A stretch of DNA of 64,000 nt from Halichondria panicea (lineage: Eukaryota; Porifera; Demospongiae; Suberitida; Halichondriidae), in assembly GCF_963675165.1 (NCBI RefSeq), contig NC_087382.1, positions 3,132,963 to 3,196,962 on the forward strand, written 5' to 3'. Shown here in pieces: positions 10,655-18,942 of this stretch; position 1 is the first letter of the stretch, and each line of letters opens with the position of its first letter. Below the pieces are notes generated by a model. That model did not search any database. It was not told the origin of the DNA and saw only the letters and a program-made list of their open reading frames with translations. The translations under genes were made by a program, and so were the position numbers.

Positions 10655-10801
10655 GCAAAAGTATAGTGAAACAAAAAAGCGTGCAACATCCATTAAATAC
10701 TGCATGAGTTGATAATCTGCACTAGACGGTGTGCAACTATTTAGACATTTGCTAAATATAAAATTAATAATAATTATAGTAACTATCATACAACCTCAGA
10801 T
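10655..10801 (+). promoter_or_regulatory. Upstream region of array gene 2 (class B)
   Basis: GCAAAAGTATAGTGAAACA, GCAACATCCATTAAATA and TGATAATCTGCACTAGACGG are conserved before genes 2, 3 and 5. The start codon is preceded by CCTCAGAT, which resembles a splice acceptor, so a 5' UTR intron is possible. Function is inferred from conservation only. Confidence 0.5.
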
Positions 10802-13800
10802 ATGCTGTCTAGAAGTATTCTCAGCTGGTTAGTGCTATTGACCCTAGCTACTGTTACCAGGAGTGAGCACTATCACATTGTGCCAGTGGATTCAACTGAC
10901 TTGTGTGACGGATATGGAAATGGAACTTGTTTCACTCTCGAGCAGCTTGTTCAAACAGACCTGTTATCTGGTGGAGACAATCTCACCTTGAGCTTTCTAC
11001 CTGGAGATCATGTGTTAACTCAGCAATTATTGATTCGTAACTTATTACATGTGCAAATCACCGGCCAGAACACAAGTACAACTGTAGTTGGATTCCATAG
11101 CAATGGTACGATACGTTTTGTTAGTATTACCAAATTGAATATTGAACGCTTGGGTTTCGTTGGACCAAATGTTGGACCACAAAACTCATATCAAGGTTTG
11201 ATCATTGATGGTGCCAATGATGTGTACATGAAAAACTGCTACTTTTCGGACTTTGTATTAGTCAATCAGGCGGAAAACCACCACGTTAAGATTACTAATA
11301 CTCCAACTGCAACAATTGAGAGCACTCTCTTTATGAACAACATTGGTCGGGCACTGCACGTTGAGGCTGATGATGTGTACATAACAAATAGTGTGTTCAC
11401 TAGAAATGATGGAGGTGCAGTTTACATTCAATCAAACAACGCACTGATCAACAACACGGAGTTCAACTATAACAGTGCTGGGAGTGGAGGAGCAGTAGAA
11501 GTGGTATCTGGTACTGTAGTAATCACTTGGTGTAACTTCACAAATAACAAAGCTGTGCAGTTAGGTGGAGCCATTAATGTTACCTCAGGTAGTGTGTCCA
11601 TCTCCAACAGTGAGCTGACAAACAACAGTGCTGACTATAAAGGTGGAGCGATTAGTGTTGGCTCAGGTAGTAGTGTGTCCATCTCCAACAGTGAGCTGAC
11701 AAACAACAGTGCTGACTATAAAGGTGGAGCGATTAGTGTTGGCTCAGGTAGTAGTGTGTCCATCTCCAACAGTGAGCTGACAAACAACAGTGCTGACTAT
11801 AAAGGTGGAGCGATTAGTGTTGGCTCAGGTAGTAGTGTGTCCATCTCCAACAGTGAGCTGACAAGCAACAGTGCTGGCTATAAAGGTGGAGCGATTAGTG
11901 TTGGCTCAGGTAGTAGTGTGTCCATCTCCAACGGTGAGCTGACAAGCAACAGTGCTGGTTATAAAGGTGGAGCGATTAGTGTTGACTCGTATGGTGGAGC
12001 GATTGTTGTTGTTGGCTCAGGCAGTGTGTCCATCTCCAACAGTGAGCTGACACACAACAGTGCTGACTCTTATGGTGGAGCGATTGTTGTTGCCTCAGGT
12101 AATGTATCCATCTCCAACAGTGAGCTGACACACAACAGAGCTAATAGAGGTGGGGTAATTCATGTCTTCCCATCTTCCACCTTGATCATCAACAACACTA
12201 ACATTACTAATAACATGGCCAGTTTGAACATTTCGCAATCAAACGTAACATTCACTGGAATGAATGTTGTCAGTAACAATGGTCGTCCCATTTATGCTTT
12301 CAATAGTCGAATCGAGTTTAATGGACCTACAACACTGAGTAACAATCATGGTGTGTTTGGTGGAGCTATCAGCACTGACCAGAGTCAAATATTTATTAAC
12401 ACAGAAGGAGTTATCATCACCAACAACACAGCTACCTACGGAGGAGGGATATTTCTGAGAGAGAGTACACTCGTTGTAAATGTGCCAATAAAGATCTATC
12501 ACAACACAGCACAGGATGGTGGAGGGATTTATGCATATTCTAGCAGAGTTGACTTCCAATCAGTGCAGATGGAAGATGCAGATGGTAATCTAATTCCTCC
12601 AAATACACAGAGTGAGATTGCTCACAACATTGCTGAGAATGGTGGAGGTATACATGCAATATCTTCAACTATTAAACTAACTCAATCACATGTCAACATT
12701 GACTCAAACACAGCTAACACAAGTGGAGGTGGAGTGTATCTACAGCAAAGTTCGAAACTGTACCTATTTAAAACGAATAAAGAAAATAAGACTCAGGATC
12801 GATTTGTTAAGTTAATAATTAACAACAACTTGGCTCAGTACGGAGGGGGAATATTTGTGGCAGATAACACACAGAGTGGTGCCTGCAGAGGAGGGGCCAC
12901 AGAAGATGATGCAACTCGAACTATTTTTGCTGACTGCTTCATTCAAACAATTAAACTGTATGAGTCCGGCTTGAATGAGTCCCGCTCTGATTCAAACTAT
13001 TTCAACACATTCATGACTGACAACACGGCTACGCGGTCAGGAGCAAACATCTACGGAGGTCTGTTGGACAGGTGTACAGTAAGTCAAAATGCTGAATATG
13101 AATCTTCAAACGAATTGGACTACATAAAAAAAACTGTCAAATCCTCCATCGAGCCACTATCAATCTCCTCTAGGCCTGTTCAAGTAATTTTATGCAACTA
13201 TTCACAATATGACTATGGTTCTACAAAAAAAGGACACACATTTACAATCAGTGTTATGGCTGTTGACCAAGTTGGAAATCCAATGAATGCCACAATTCGC
13301 AGTTCTGTTGTCAGTGAGAGTGGACGTGATCGTTTCAAAGAAGGACAGGCAAAACATGAAATTGGCAATCAGTGCACAGAATTAGAGTACAATGTATTCT
13401 CACAAGACAACTCCGCTCAAGTGGAACTCTATGCCGAGGGTCCATGCAACAATATGGGAATTTCAAAACAACTTATCAATATTTCTTTTGAACTCTGCAC
13501 ATGCCCTAGTGGACTCAAACCAATTCAGTCCGATATTGAGTGCAAGTGTGACTGTGATCCAGATTTGCAACAAGGATATCAGATAACAAACTGTTCTGAG
13601 GAAAATGGGACCATAAAGCTGGAAAGTGATAACAACATATGGATAGAAGTCATAAATACCACCAACAAAACATGGTATGTCGTTAGCAACTGTACATTTG
13701 ACTATTGCGTACAAAAACCATTCAACATTAGTCTAAGCAACCCTGACAAACAGTGTGCCTACAATCGAAGAGGTGTCTTGTGTGGAGAATGTGAACCAGG

Positions 13801-15271
13801 ACTCAGTCTTGTGTTGGCTACGTCAAACTGTAAAGAATGCTCTCATCTTTACCTTCTTCTACTAATACCATTTGCGCTGGCTGGCATATTGCTAGTTGCT
13901 TTAATTCTCGTGCTCAACATCACTATAGCAACTGGAAATATTCATGGCCTCATATTTTACGCCAACATAGTAGCTGCTAATAGATCAATTTTATTTCCTA
14001 GTTTAAACAACTTTTTAACAGTTTTTGTATCATGGGTGAATCTTGACTTGGGAATTGAAACATGCTTTTACAATGGAATGAACTCTCAAGGGAAAGTACT
14101 CCTTCAACTTGTCTTTCCCGCTTACTTGTTTCTTCTAATGTTTTTTATTATCATTTTAAGCAAATATTTTGATTCATTTGCAAAGCTCCTCTCCAACAGG
14201 AACCCGGTTGCTGCCTTAGGCACACTCGTCCTACTCTCTTATTCCAAACTCTTACGGTTTGTAATTACTGCACTGCAATACAGGGTCTTGGATTATCCTG
14301 ATGATATTAGTGATATAGTTTGGGTGAACGACGGTAATGTGCAATATTTCACTCGCGATCACCTCCCTCGGTTTGTTGCTGCAGCCATAATCCTCATTGC
14401 CGGTGGATTGTTTACTGTACTGCTCTTTTTTGGACAATGGTTTCCACGCTGTTCCAAGGTTATGACATGGACGAAGAACACAAAGTATATAGGCTTCATG
14501 GATGCATACCATGCTCCATTCACTCCCAAACATCGCTACTGGGTGGGAATGCTTCTCTTTGGTCTGATTGCTCATAATCTAGTAGCTGCCATGGCTCTCG
14601 ACACTTACCTCCCTATTCTATCATCTGGGGCTGTATCAGTTGGACTGATTGGATGGAAACTATTGAATAATCGTTTGTACAAAAGTAAATTCTGTGGTTC
14701 CCTTGAAAGTCTCTATCTACTCAATATTGCTACTCTAGCATTTGGCACCTCTTATGTCAAAGATACGAATAAAGATCAGTCAGCACTAGCCAATACTTCA
14801 ATGGCTATATCATTTATCTTATTTGTGACAACCCTCTGCTACCATTTTTACCAATTCGTACTCAAAAAGAGCAATACATGGCTGAAGATAGAGGACACCG
14901 TAAGGAACTTACGAGCTGGTGCTGCAGACATGAGACTCCGACGAGCTAACAATGCCCGGGGAATGTATCAGCTGGTAGCTGATGAAAATGATGAAGATGA
15001 ATTACTCGAAGCAGTAGACGACTATGAACAAAGAGACGCCTTGAACCCACCTTACACTGATGGAGCCGTGGAAGAAGCTGACCCTGATCGCTACATCACT
15101 CCTCCCATCATCAGACCAGCCACGAGGCCGGACCAGCTGAGACTATCCTACATGGATGATCTAGCCCCCCTCACCACAGAGGACTACAGACCAGCCTCTC
15201 CCCACCCAAGAGTCAACCATCGTCCTGCTGTTACACACACAGAAATCGGCCCCATACGTAATGAAGTGTGA
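10802..15271 (+). CDS. Array gene 2: beta-helix multi-pass surface protein
   Basis: An intron-free frame of 1,489 residues. Residues 1-21 form a signal peptide (MLSRSILSWLVLL...TRS). About 25-250 is a beta-helix lead-in with TFMNN/FTRN-type turns. About 254-450 holds seven full GGAI..SVSISNSELT repeats of 26-27 residues plus one partial. More divergent helix turns run to about 690, then a beta-sandwich-like segment (GHTFTISVMAVDQVGNP, about 810) and a Cys-rich stalk (CKCDCD, CGECEPG). About nine hydrophobic segments lie between 1,015 and 1,355, with the loop motif LDLGIETCFYNGM. The 130-residue tail has YQLV, DEDELL and NPPY, which fit YxxPhi, acidic dileucine and NPxY sorting signals. Many N-glycosylation sites lie in the ectodomain. 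The GGAI/FxxN pattern is like chlamydial Pmp repeats. Likely a surface receptor or adhesin; ligand unknown. The upstream ATG is shared by all copies. Confidence 0.85.
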   Translation: MLSRSILSWLVLLTLATVTRSEHYHIVPVDSTDLCDGYGNGTCFTLEQLVQTDLLSGGDNLTLSFLPGDHVLTQQLLIRNLLHVQITGQNTSTTVVGFHSNGTIRFVSITKLNIERLGFVGPNVGPQNSYQGLIIDGANDVYMKNCYFSDFVLVNQAENHHVKITNTPTATIESTLFMNNIGRALHVEADDVYITNSVFTRNDGGAVYIQSNNALINNTEFNYNSAGSGGAVEVVSGTVVITWCNFTNNKAVQLGGAINVTSGSVSISNSELTNNSADYKGGAISVGSGSSVSISNSELTNNSADYKGGAISVGSGSSVSISNSELTNNSADYKGGAISVGSGSSVSISNSELTSNSAGYKGGAISVGSGSSVSISNGELTSNSAGYKGGAISVDSYGGAIVVVGSGSVSISNSELTHNSADSYGGAIVVASGNVSISNSELTHNRANRGGVIHVFPSSTLIINNTNITNNMASLNISQSNVTFTGMNVVSNNGRPIYAFNSRIEFNGPTTLSNNHGVFGGAISTDQSQIFINTEGVIITNNTATYGGGIFLRESTLVVNVPIKIYHNTAQDGGGIYAYSSRVDFQSVQMEDADGNLIPPNTQSEIAHNIAENGGGIHAISSTIKLTQSHVNIDSNTANTSGGGVYLQQSSKLYLFKTNKENKTQDRFVKLIINNNLAQYGGGIFVADNTQSGACRGGATEDDATRTIFADCFIQTIKLYESGLNESRSDSNYFNTFMTDNTATRSGANIYGGLLDRCTVSQNAEYESSNELDYIKKTVKSSIEPLSISSRPVQVILCNYSQYDYGSTKKGHTFTISVMAVDQVGNPMNATIRSSVVSESGRDRFKEGQAKHEIGNQCTELEYNVFSQDNSAQVELYAEGPCNNMGISKQLINISFELCTCPSGLKPIQSDIECKCDCDPDLQQGYQITNCSEENGTIKLESDNNIWIEVINTTNKTWYVVSNCTFDYCVQKPFNISLSNPDKQCAYNRRGVLCGECEPGLSLVLATSNCKECSHLYLLLLIPFALAGILLVALILVLNITIATGNIHGLIFYANIVAANRSILFPSLNNFLTVFVSWVNLDLGIETCFYNGMNSQGKVLLQLVFPAYLFLLMFFIIILSKYFDSFAKLLSNRNPVAALGTLVLLSYSKLLRFVITALQYRVLDYPDDISDIVWVNDGNVQYFTRDHLPRFVAAAIILIAGGLFTVLLFFGQWFPRCSKVMTWTKNTKYIGFMDAYHAPFTPKHRYWVGMLLFGLIAHNLVAAMALDTYLPILSSGAVSVGLIGWKLLNNRLYKSKFCGSLESLYLLNIATLAFGTSYVKDTNKDQSALANTSMAISFILFVTTLCYHFYQFVLKKSNTWLKIEDTVRNLRAGAADMRLRRANNARGMYQLVADENDEDELLEAVDDYEQRDALNPPYTDGAVEEADPDRYITPPIIRPATRPDQLRLSYMDDLAPLTTEDYRPASPHPRVNHRPAVTHTEIGPIRNEV
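11563..12150 (+). repeat. 78-81-bp coding repeats in array gene 2
   Basis: Seven full units and one partial, each opening GGTGGAGCGATT and carrying GTGTCCATCTCCAACAGTGA. Adjacent units are nearly identical at the nucleotide level, including silent positions, which suggests recent unequal crossing-over or gene conversion. Confidence 0.9.
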
Positions 15272-15490
15272 ACTGTTTTATTTAGCTGAGGCACCTTATC
15301 GTGTAAAAAGTAACATTTGTAACAAAAATAACATTTGTAGGCATTGTTAGTTCCAACAGTTACTGTCGTTAGCACTTGTTTATGTCACTATAGTTTAAAG
15401 AGAGATATGCTTTTTTGTAGATTCTTGTAGATTTATTTTTTGTAGAGATAACAAAGTTTAATGGTTGTGCTATATATGAATTGGTATATA
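15272..15490. other. 3' flank of array gene 2
   Basis: Same AT-rich tail as after gene 1, with a 17-bp tandem duplication (AACATTTGTAACAAAAAT) near 15,308-15,335. No coding signal. Confidence 0.45.
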
Positions 15491-15499
15491 GTTTAAATG

Positions 15500-15690
15500 A
15501 ACCTTCCAGAGTTAATTTCTCACCATTGCCTGTTCCCTCCAGAATCTCGATCCTTGCCACTGTTTTTATAGACGTCGCACGCTTACTTGATAAACTTCTT
15601 CATCATCACTTTCCGTGCTTATAAAGAGTTCATGAAATCTGCAAATATAGCTACAATCACACAGATCTAATCTGTCAATACTAACAGTAT
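15500..15690 (-). pseudogene. PIKfyve large-exon fragment (parent 49,935-50,112)
   Basis: Same fragment as at 7,082 (ARIEILEGTGNGEKLTLEG on the minus strand), with small insertions that break the TESDDEE part. Confidence 0.75.
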
Positions 15691-15829
15691 AATTATCAAC
15701 TCTAAAATAAGTGTTGTCTTAAGAAGTCGACATGCATACAATGGTATACTGCTGTATCTAACGTTTGTAGGCGCCAAGTGCGGTAGATTAGGGGCAAGTA
15801 TAACTTCCATGGATTCCGCATGCAATAAC

Positions 15830-15930
15830 AAGTTGAGTGAAGTACATGCATAACATGTAATCGGTACAAGCAGTTGTACATTACATGCTTTAGCTGAGCT
15901 ACAGTACATCACCACATTGAACACACTCTA
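15830..15930. other. Copy of PIKfyve-NSF intergenic DNA (short)
   Basis: CGGTACAAGCAGTTGTACATT to ACATCACC matches parent 57,486-57,530. The second block, present at 7,585-7,715, is deleted here. Confidence 0.6.
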
Positions 15931-15931
15931 A

Positions 15932-15993
15932 ACATCAGTACACACTTGGAGTGAGGGTACACGTACACTGTGTTGCAGCAAATTGCTGGAGTG
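15932..15993 (-). pseudogene. PIKfyve penultimate-exon fragment
   Basis: CATCAGTACACACTTGGAGT to GCAAATTGCTGG is the 5' third of the next-to-last exon (parent 42,905-42,956). The last exon and the rest of this one are deleted in this spacer. Confidence 0.7.
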
Positions 15994-16249
15994 GGGGAGA
16001 ACAAGTTATTAGGACTCATGCAGACACTTGCTATACTTGAGATACTATACAGAAGTGATTTTGGTCTTTATATACTCTAGCATGCAGTGATTTATACTAT
16101 AAGATTTGGACACTAGCTATATACTCGAGATACTATACATAAGTGATTTCAGGCTTCTACGTATATATCTTGAGATACTACAGAATCAGACTTCTAAATT
16201 GTGTGCTACTAAATCAGCTGACAGTTAGTTAGTTAGTAGCAACACATAC

Positions 16250-16349
16250 ATTGAAGGTAGTTCTCATCCAACAGTACGTCCCCACTGCTCTCTTTAGATG
16301 GATCAATGAATCGACTTCTCATGGAGCCCTTCAAATTGAACACCTTGTT
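16250..16349 (-). pseudogene. PIKfyve kinase-exon fragment
   Basis: The 3' half of the exon encoding VF(D/N)LKGSMRSRF..DVLLDENYLQ. A D-to-N change hits the DLKGS motif of PIP kinases. It breaks off at CTTGTT like the copies at 8,627 and 34,425. Confidence 0.75.
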
Positions 16350-16559
16350 TATAACGACATGACACATACTGATGACATGAAATGTATGATTGGTTCCAAA
16401 ATTATAAGAGTCAATGCAGTACATTGTTAATTGGGAGTATCTTGTTTCAATAAACTGACATGTAATAGTACATATCTCACGATGTGGGAGTCTCAATACT
16501 TTTAACGTTTTCCAAACAGGATACTCTGGACTCTATATTTAGAGGAACCACACAGCAAG

Positions 16560-16735
16560 TACTGAGTCTACCTCAAAACAGGGAGAGGTGGTTGAATAAT
16601 TATACAAGAGCAGTTGCATGCATGTGGAAAATAGCAAAAGTGTAGTGAAACAAAAAAAAGTGACATCCGTTAAACGTGAGTTGAAGACTATAATCTGCAC
16701 TATAGACAATTTAACTTTACAGCCAAAACCAGCTA
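16560..16735 (+). promoter_or_regulatory. Orphan copy of the array promoter region
   Basis: Same blocks as at 8,880-9,110, followed directly by a minisatellite and not by a gene. Confidence 0.45.
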
Positions 16736-16742
16736 TATGTAC

Positions 16743-17288
16743 TAACCTCAATCCAAGGCCTGTGAAGGAGGCTAACTTTATATACTAGCCTCAATCCAAA
16801 GCCTGTGAAGTATATATACTAACCTCAATCCAAGGCCTGTGAAGGAGGCTAGCTTTATATACTAGCCTCATGCAATCCAAGGCCTGTGAAGGAGGCTAGC
16901 TTTATATACTAACCTCAATCCAAGGCATGTGAAGGAGGCTAGCTTTATATACTAGCCTCAATCCAAGGCCTGTGAAGGAGGCTAGCTTTATATACTAACC
17001 TCAATCCAAGGCATGTGAAGGAGGCTAGCTTTATACTAACCTCAATCCAAGGCCTGTGAAGGAGGCTAGCTTTATATACTAACCTCAATCCAAGGCCTGT
17101 GAAGGAGGCTAGCTTTATACTAACCTCAATCCAAGGCCTGTGAAGGAGGCTAGCTTTATATACTAACCTCAATCCAAGGCCTGTGAAGGAGGTTAGCTTT
17201 ATATACTAACCTCAATCCAAGGCCTGTGAAGGAGGCTAGCTTTATATACTAACCTCAATCCAAGGCCTGTGAAGGAGGCTAGCTTAGG
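16743..17288. repeat. ~43-bp minisatellite, about 13 units
   Basis: Repeated unit CTAACCTCAATCCAAGGCCT / GTGAAGGAGGCTAGCTTTAT plus ATA, in 39-43-bp variants (with or without TATA; A/G at the third base of CTAAC). The same position holds one unit at 9,119-9,170 and about nine at 34,905-35,280. Confidence 0.95.
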
Positions 17289-17339
17289 TTAGTGGAATCG
17301 TAGTGATACATATAATTATACATACAGTACTATAGATAT

Positions 17340-17545
17340 GTGTACATGCATGCAGTTAATAAATGGAGGGTCTCACAGGTAGACAGGCTGTTATATTATA
17401 CGTTGTAATAATTATAGCCCCACTGTGGGGGGTCTGTACTCACCAGGGGGTGGGCACAGGAGTTCAGATACTTGAGTCCATCATGTGTTACTGAACAGGA
17501 GATGCCTTGATGCTTAATTGGGTCAAAACAATCCAACCGCTACAG
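17340..17545 (-). pseudogene. PIKfyve exon fragment (parent 49,600-49,810)
   Basis: As at 9,230, upstream of array gene 3. The match continues past the exon into the 60-bp parent intron: ATTACGTATATGCACC at 17,580 corresponds to ATTACGTATATACACA at 49,797. Confidence 0.75.
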
Positions 17546-17722
17546 GGAAAAATCAAAACATCAACAATTGCTTTGCATAATTACGTATATGCACCTATTA
17601 ATATGCAATACGCAATACGCAATTCTGAAGGGGTATTGGAAAAGAATATTATTAAAAGGAATGCTCATATCTAAGTAGGACAAGTTAAATCTGGAAAGCC
17701 CTAGGGTATTATAGGTGCATAT

Positions 17723-17767
17723 CATAGCCAAACTGAGTATTTTCCGGAAAACACCCAGTTGGCTATG
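17723..17767. repeat. 45-bp palindrome
   Basis: Left arm CATAGCCAAACTGAGT, centre ATTTTCCGGAAAAC, right arm ACCCAGTTGGCTATG. Compared with the copy at 35,680 both arms carry matching changes (G to A on the left, C to T on the right), so pairing is kept. Confidence 0.7.
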
Positions 17768-17938
17768 ATAATTATGTACCTACATATATCGTTGACATAA
17801 TTAGAGAATTTAGAGGTCCAGCTGTAGGGAGTATATCCTGATTTGGAAACTTAGTATACAGATACCAGGAATGCATGAATAGGAGTATCTGACTCCCACG
17901 TACTTTTATAGACAATGCGCAAGTCTAGAGTCTTTTTA

Positions 17939-18248
17939 CTAGAGCAGCACCTTGCTCATTACATTGCTGTATAGTTGTGTCTTTCTCTGCTCAAGCAGCT
18001 CAGTCTGTTGACCTAAGTTCTTATGAGTGTTTTTTAGCGCCAAGTAGCACTTGTGGGTTTCCTCAAAAAAGTTCTCAGTAGCTGCGTCATACTTACGTAG
18101 TTATCACAGAGTATATGAAGACACTTATAGTGAAATTCACCTGACATCACAAGAGTGTCTGTTGACAGTGTGTAATGTGAATACATGCATCGTGTTACAT
18201 TTCCTACTTCACAGTTTACAAGTATTTGTGACATAGCAAGAGGAAAGC
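17939..18248 (-). other. Two terminal exons of an unidentified gene, second copy
   Basis: Exon A 18,141-18,248 and exon B 17,939-18,081, almost identical to 9,801-10,110 with frame and splice sites kept (one A-to-M change in LATSQ). Confidence 0.5.
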
Positions 18249-18292
18249 CTGGAATGGAATGTGTTTGATACAAAATAGTGATAATATCTTAT

Positions 18293-18700
18293 TGTTACTA
18301 TTATAAACGGGTAGCGAATTTGCTAAATGAATTATAGAGACTGAGATCTACGGCATGTACAAGAAAGAGGAGAATATAATTATGATTTAAATAATACAGC
18401 TAGTGAATGTCAGCAGCACGTGTGTTACATGCACATGTAGGATATACCTGGGCCCTTGAAATTAAGTACGCGCTAATAATAAAACGCTAAAATTACGAAT
18501 TCATAAAAAAAATAAAACATTTCTTTTTTCTAATGTACTTTTGAGAGTATGCTAAGCAAGCTAGCCCTTAAAACTCATACTTGTACATCTTTTGACAAAT
18601 ACTGTGCTAATGAATTTGCTACAAATCCGCCAAAATTAGTACCCTAAAAACAGAGAAAATCTGAAAACACTAAATTTACTACCCGTCTATAATAGTAACA
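18293..18700. mobile_element. MITE-like element, copy before gene 3
   Basis: Same ends and length as 10,155-10,561, nearly identical, at the same relative place. Carried by duplication. Confidence 0.6.
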
Positions 18701-18792
18701 TTCAGGTACTCCTATATTCGTGCACTCCTGTATAGATATACATCTCTATATACCATACTTCAATTCTAGGTGTGAAAGAGCGCTTGTTGACT

Positions 18793-18942
18793 ATTGCAAA
18801 AGTATAGTGAAACAAAAAAGCGTGCAACATCCATTAAATAGTGCATGAGTTGATAATCTGCACTAGACGGTGTGCAACTATTTAGACATTTGCTAAATAT
18901 AATATTAATAATAATTATAGTAACTATCATACAACCTCAGAT
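18793..18942 (+). promoter_or_regulatory. Upstream region of array gene 3 (class B)
   Basis: Nearly identical to the region before gene 2 (GCAAAAGTATAGTGAAACA block, CTCAGATATG at the start). Confidence 0.5.

Noticed and set aside
6789-10801. LTR retrotransposon or autonomous transposon in the spacers
   Set aside because: No transposase, integrase or reverse transcriptase frame and no long terminal repeats were seen; the repeats are copies of host genes and short MITEs.
11563-12150. CRISPR array (regular direct repeats)
   Set aside because: Repeats lie in a continuous reading frame, units are contiguous with no spacers, and the genome is eukaryotic.
12239-12559. Minus-strand frame of 106 codons inside gene 2, repeated in genes 3-5
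   Set aside because: Antisense shadow of a conserved coding region; its conservation is explained by the plus-strand gene.
10802-15271. Bacterial contamination because of Pmp-like repeats
   Set aside because: The gene is linked to intron-containing animal genes and carries a eukaryotic-type multi-pass module and sorting tail; the array alternates with PIKfyve DNA.
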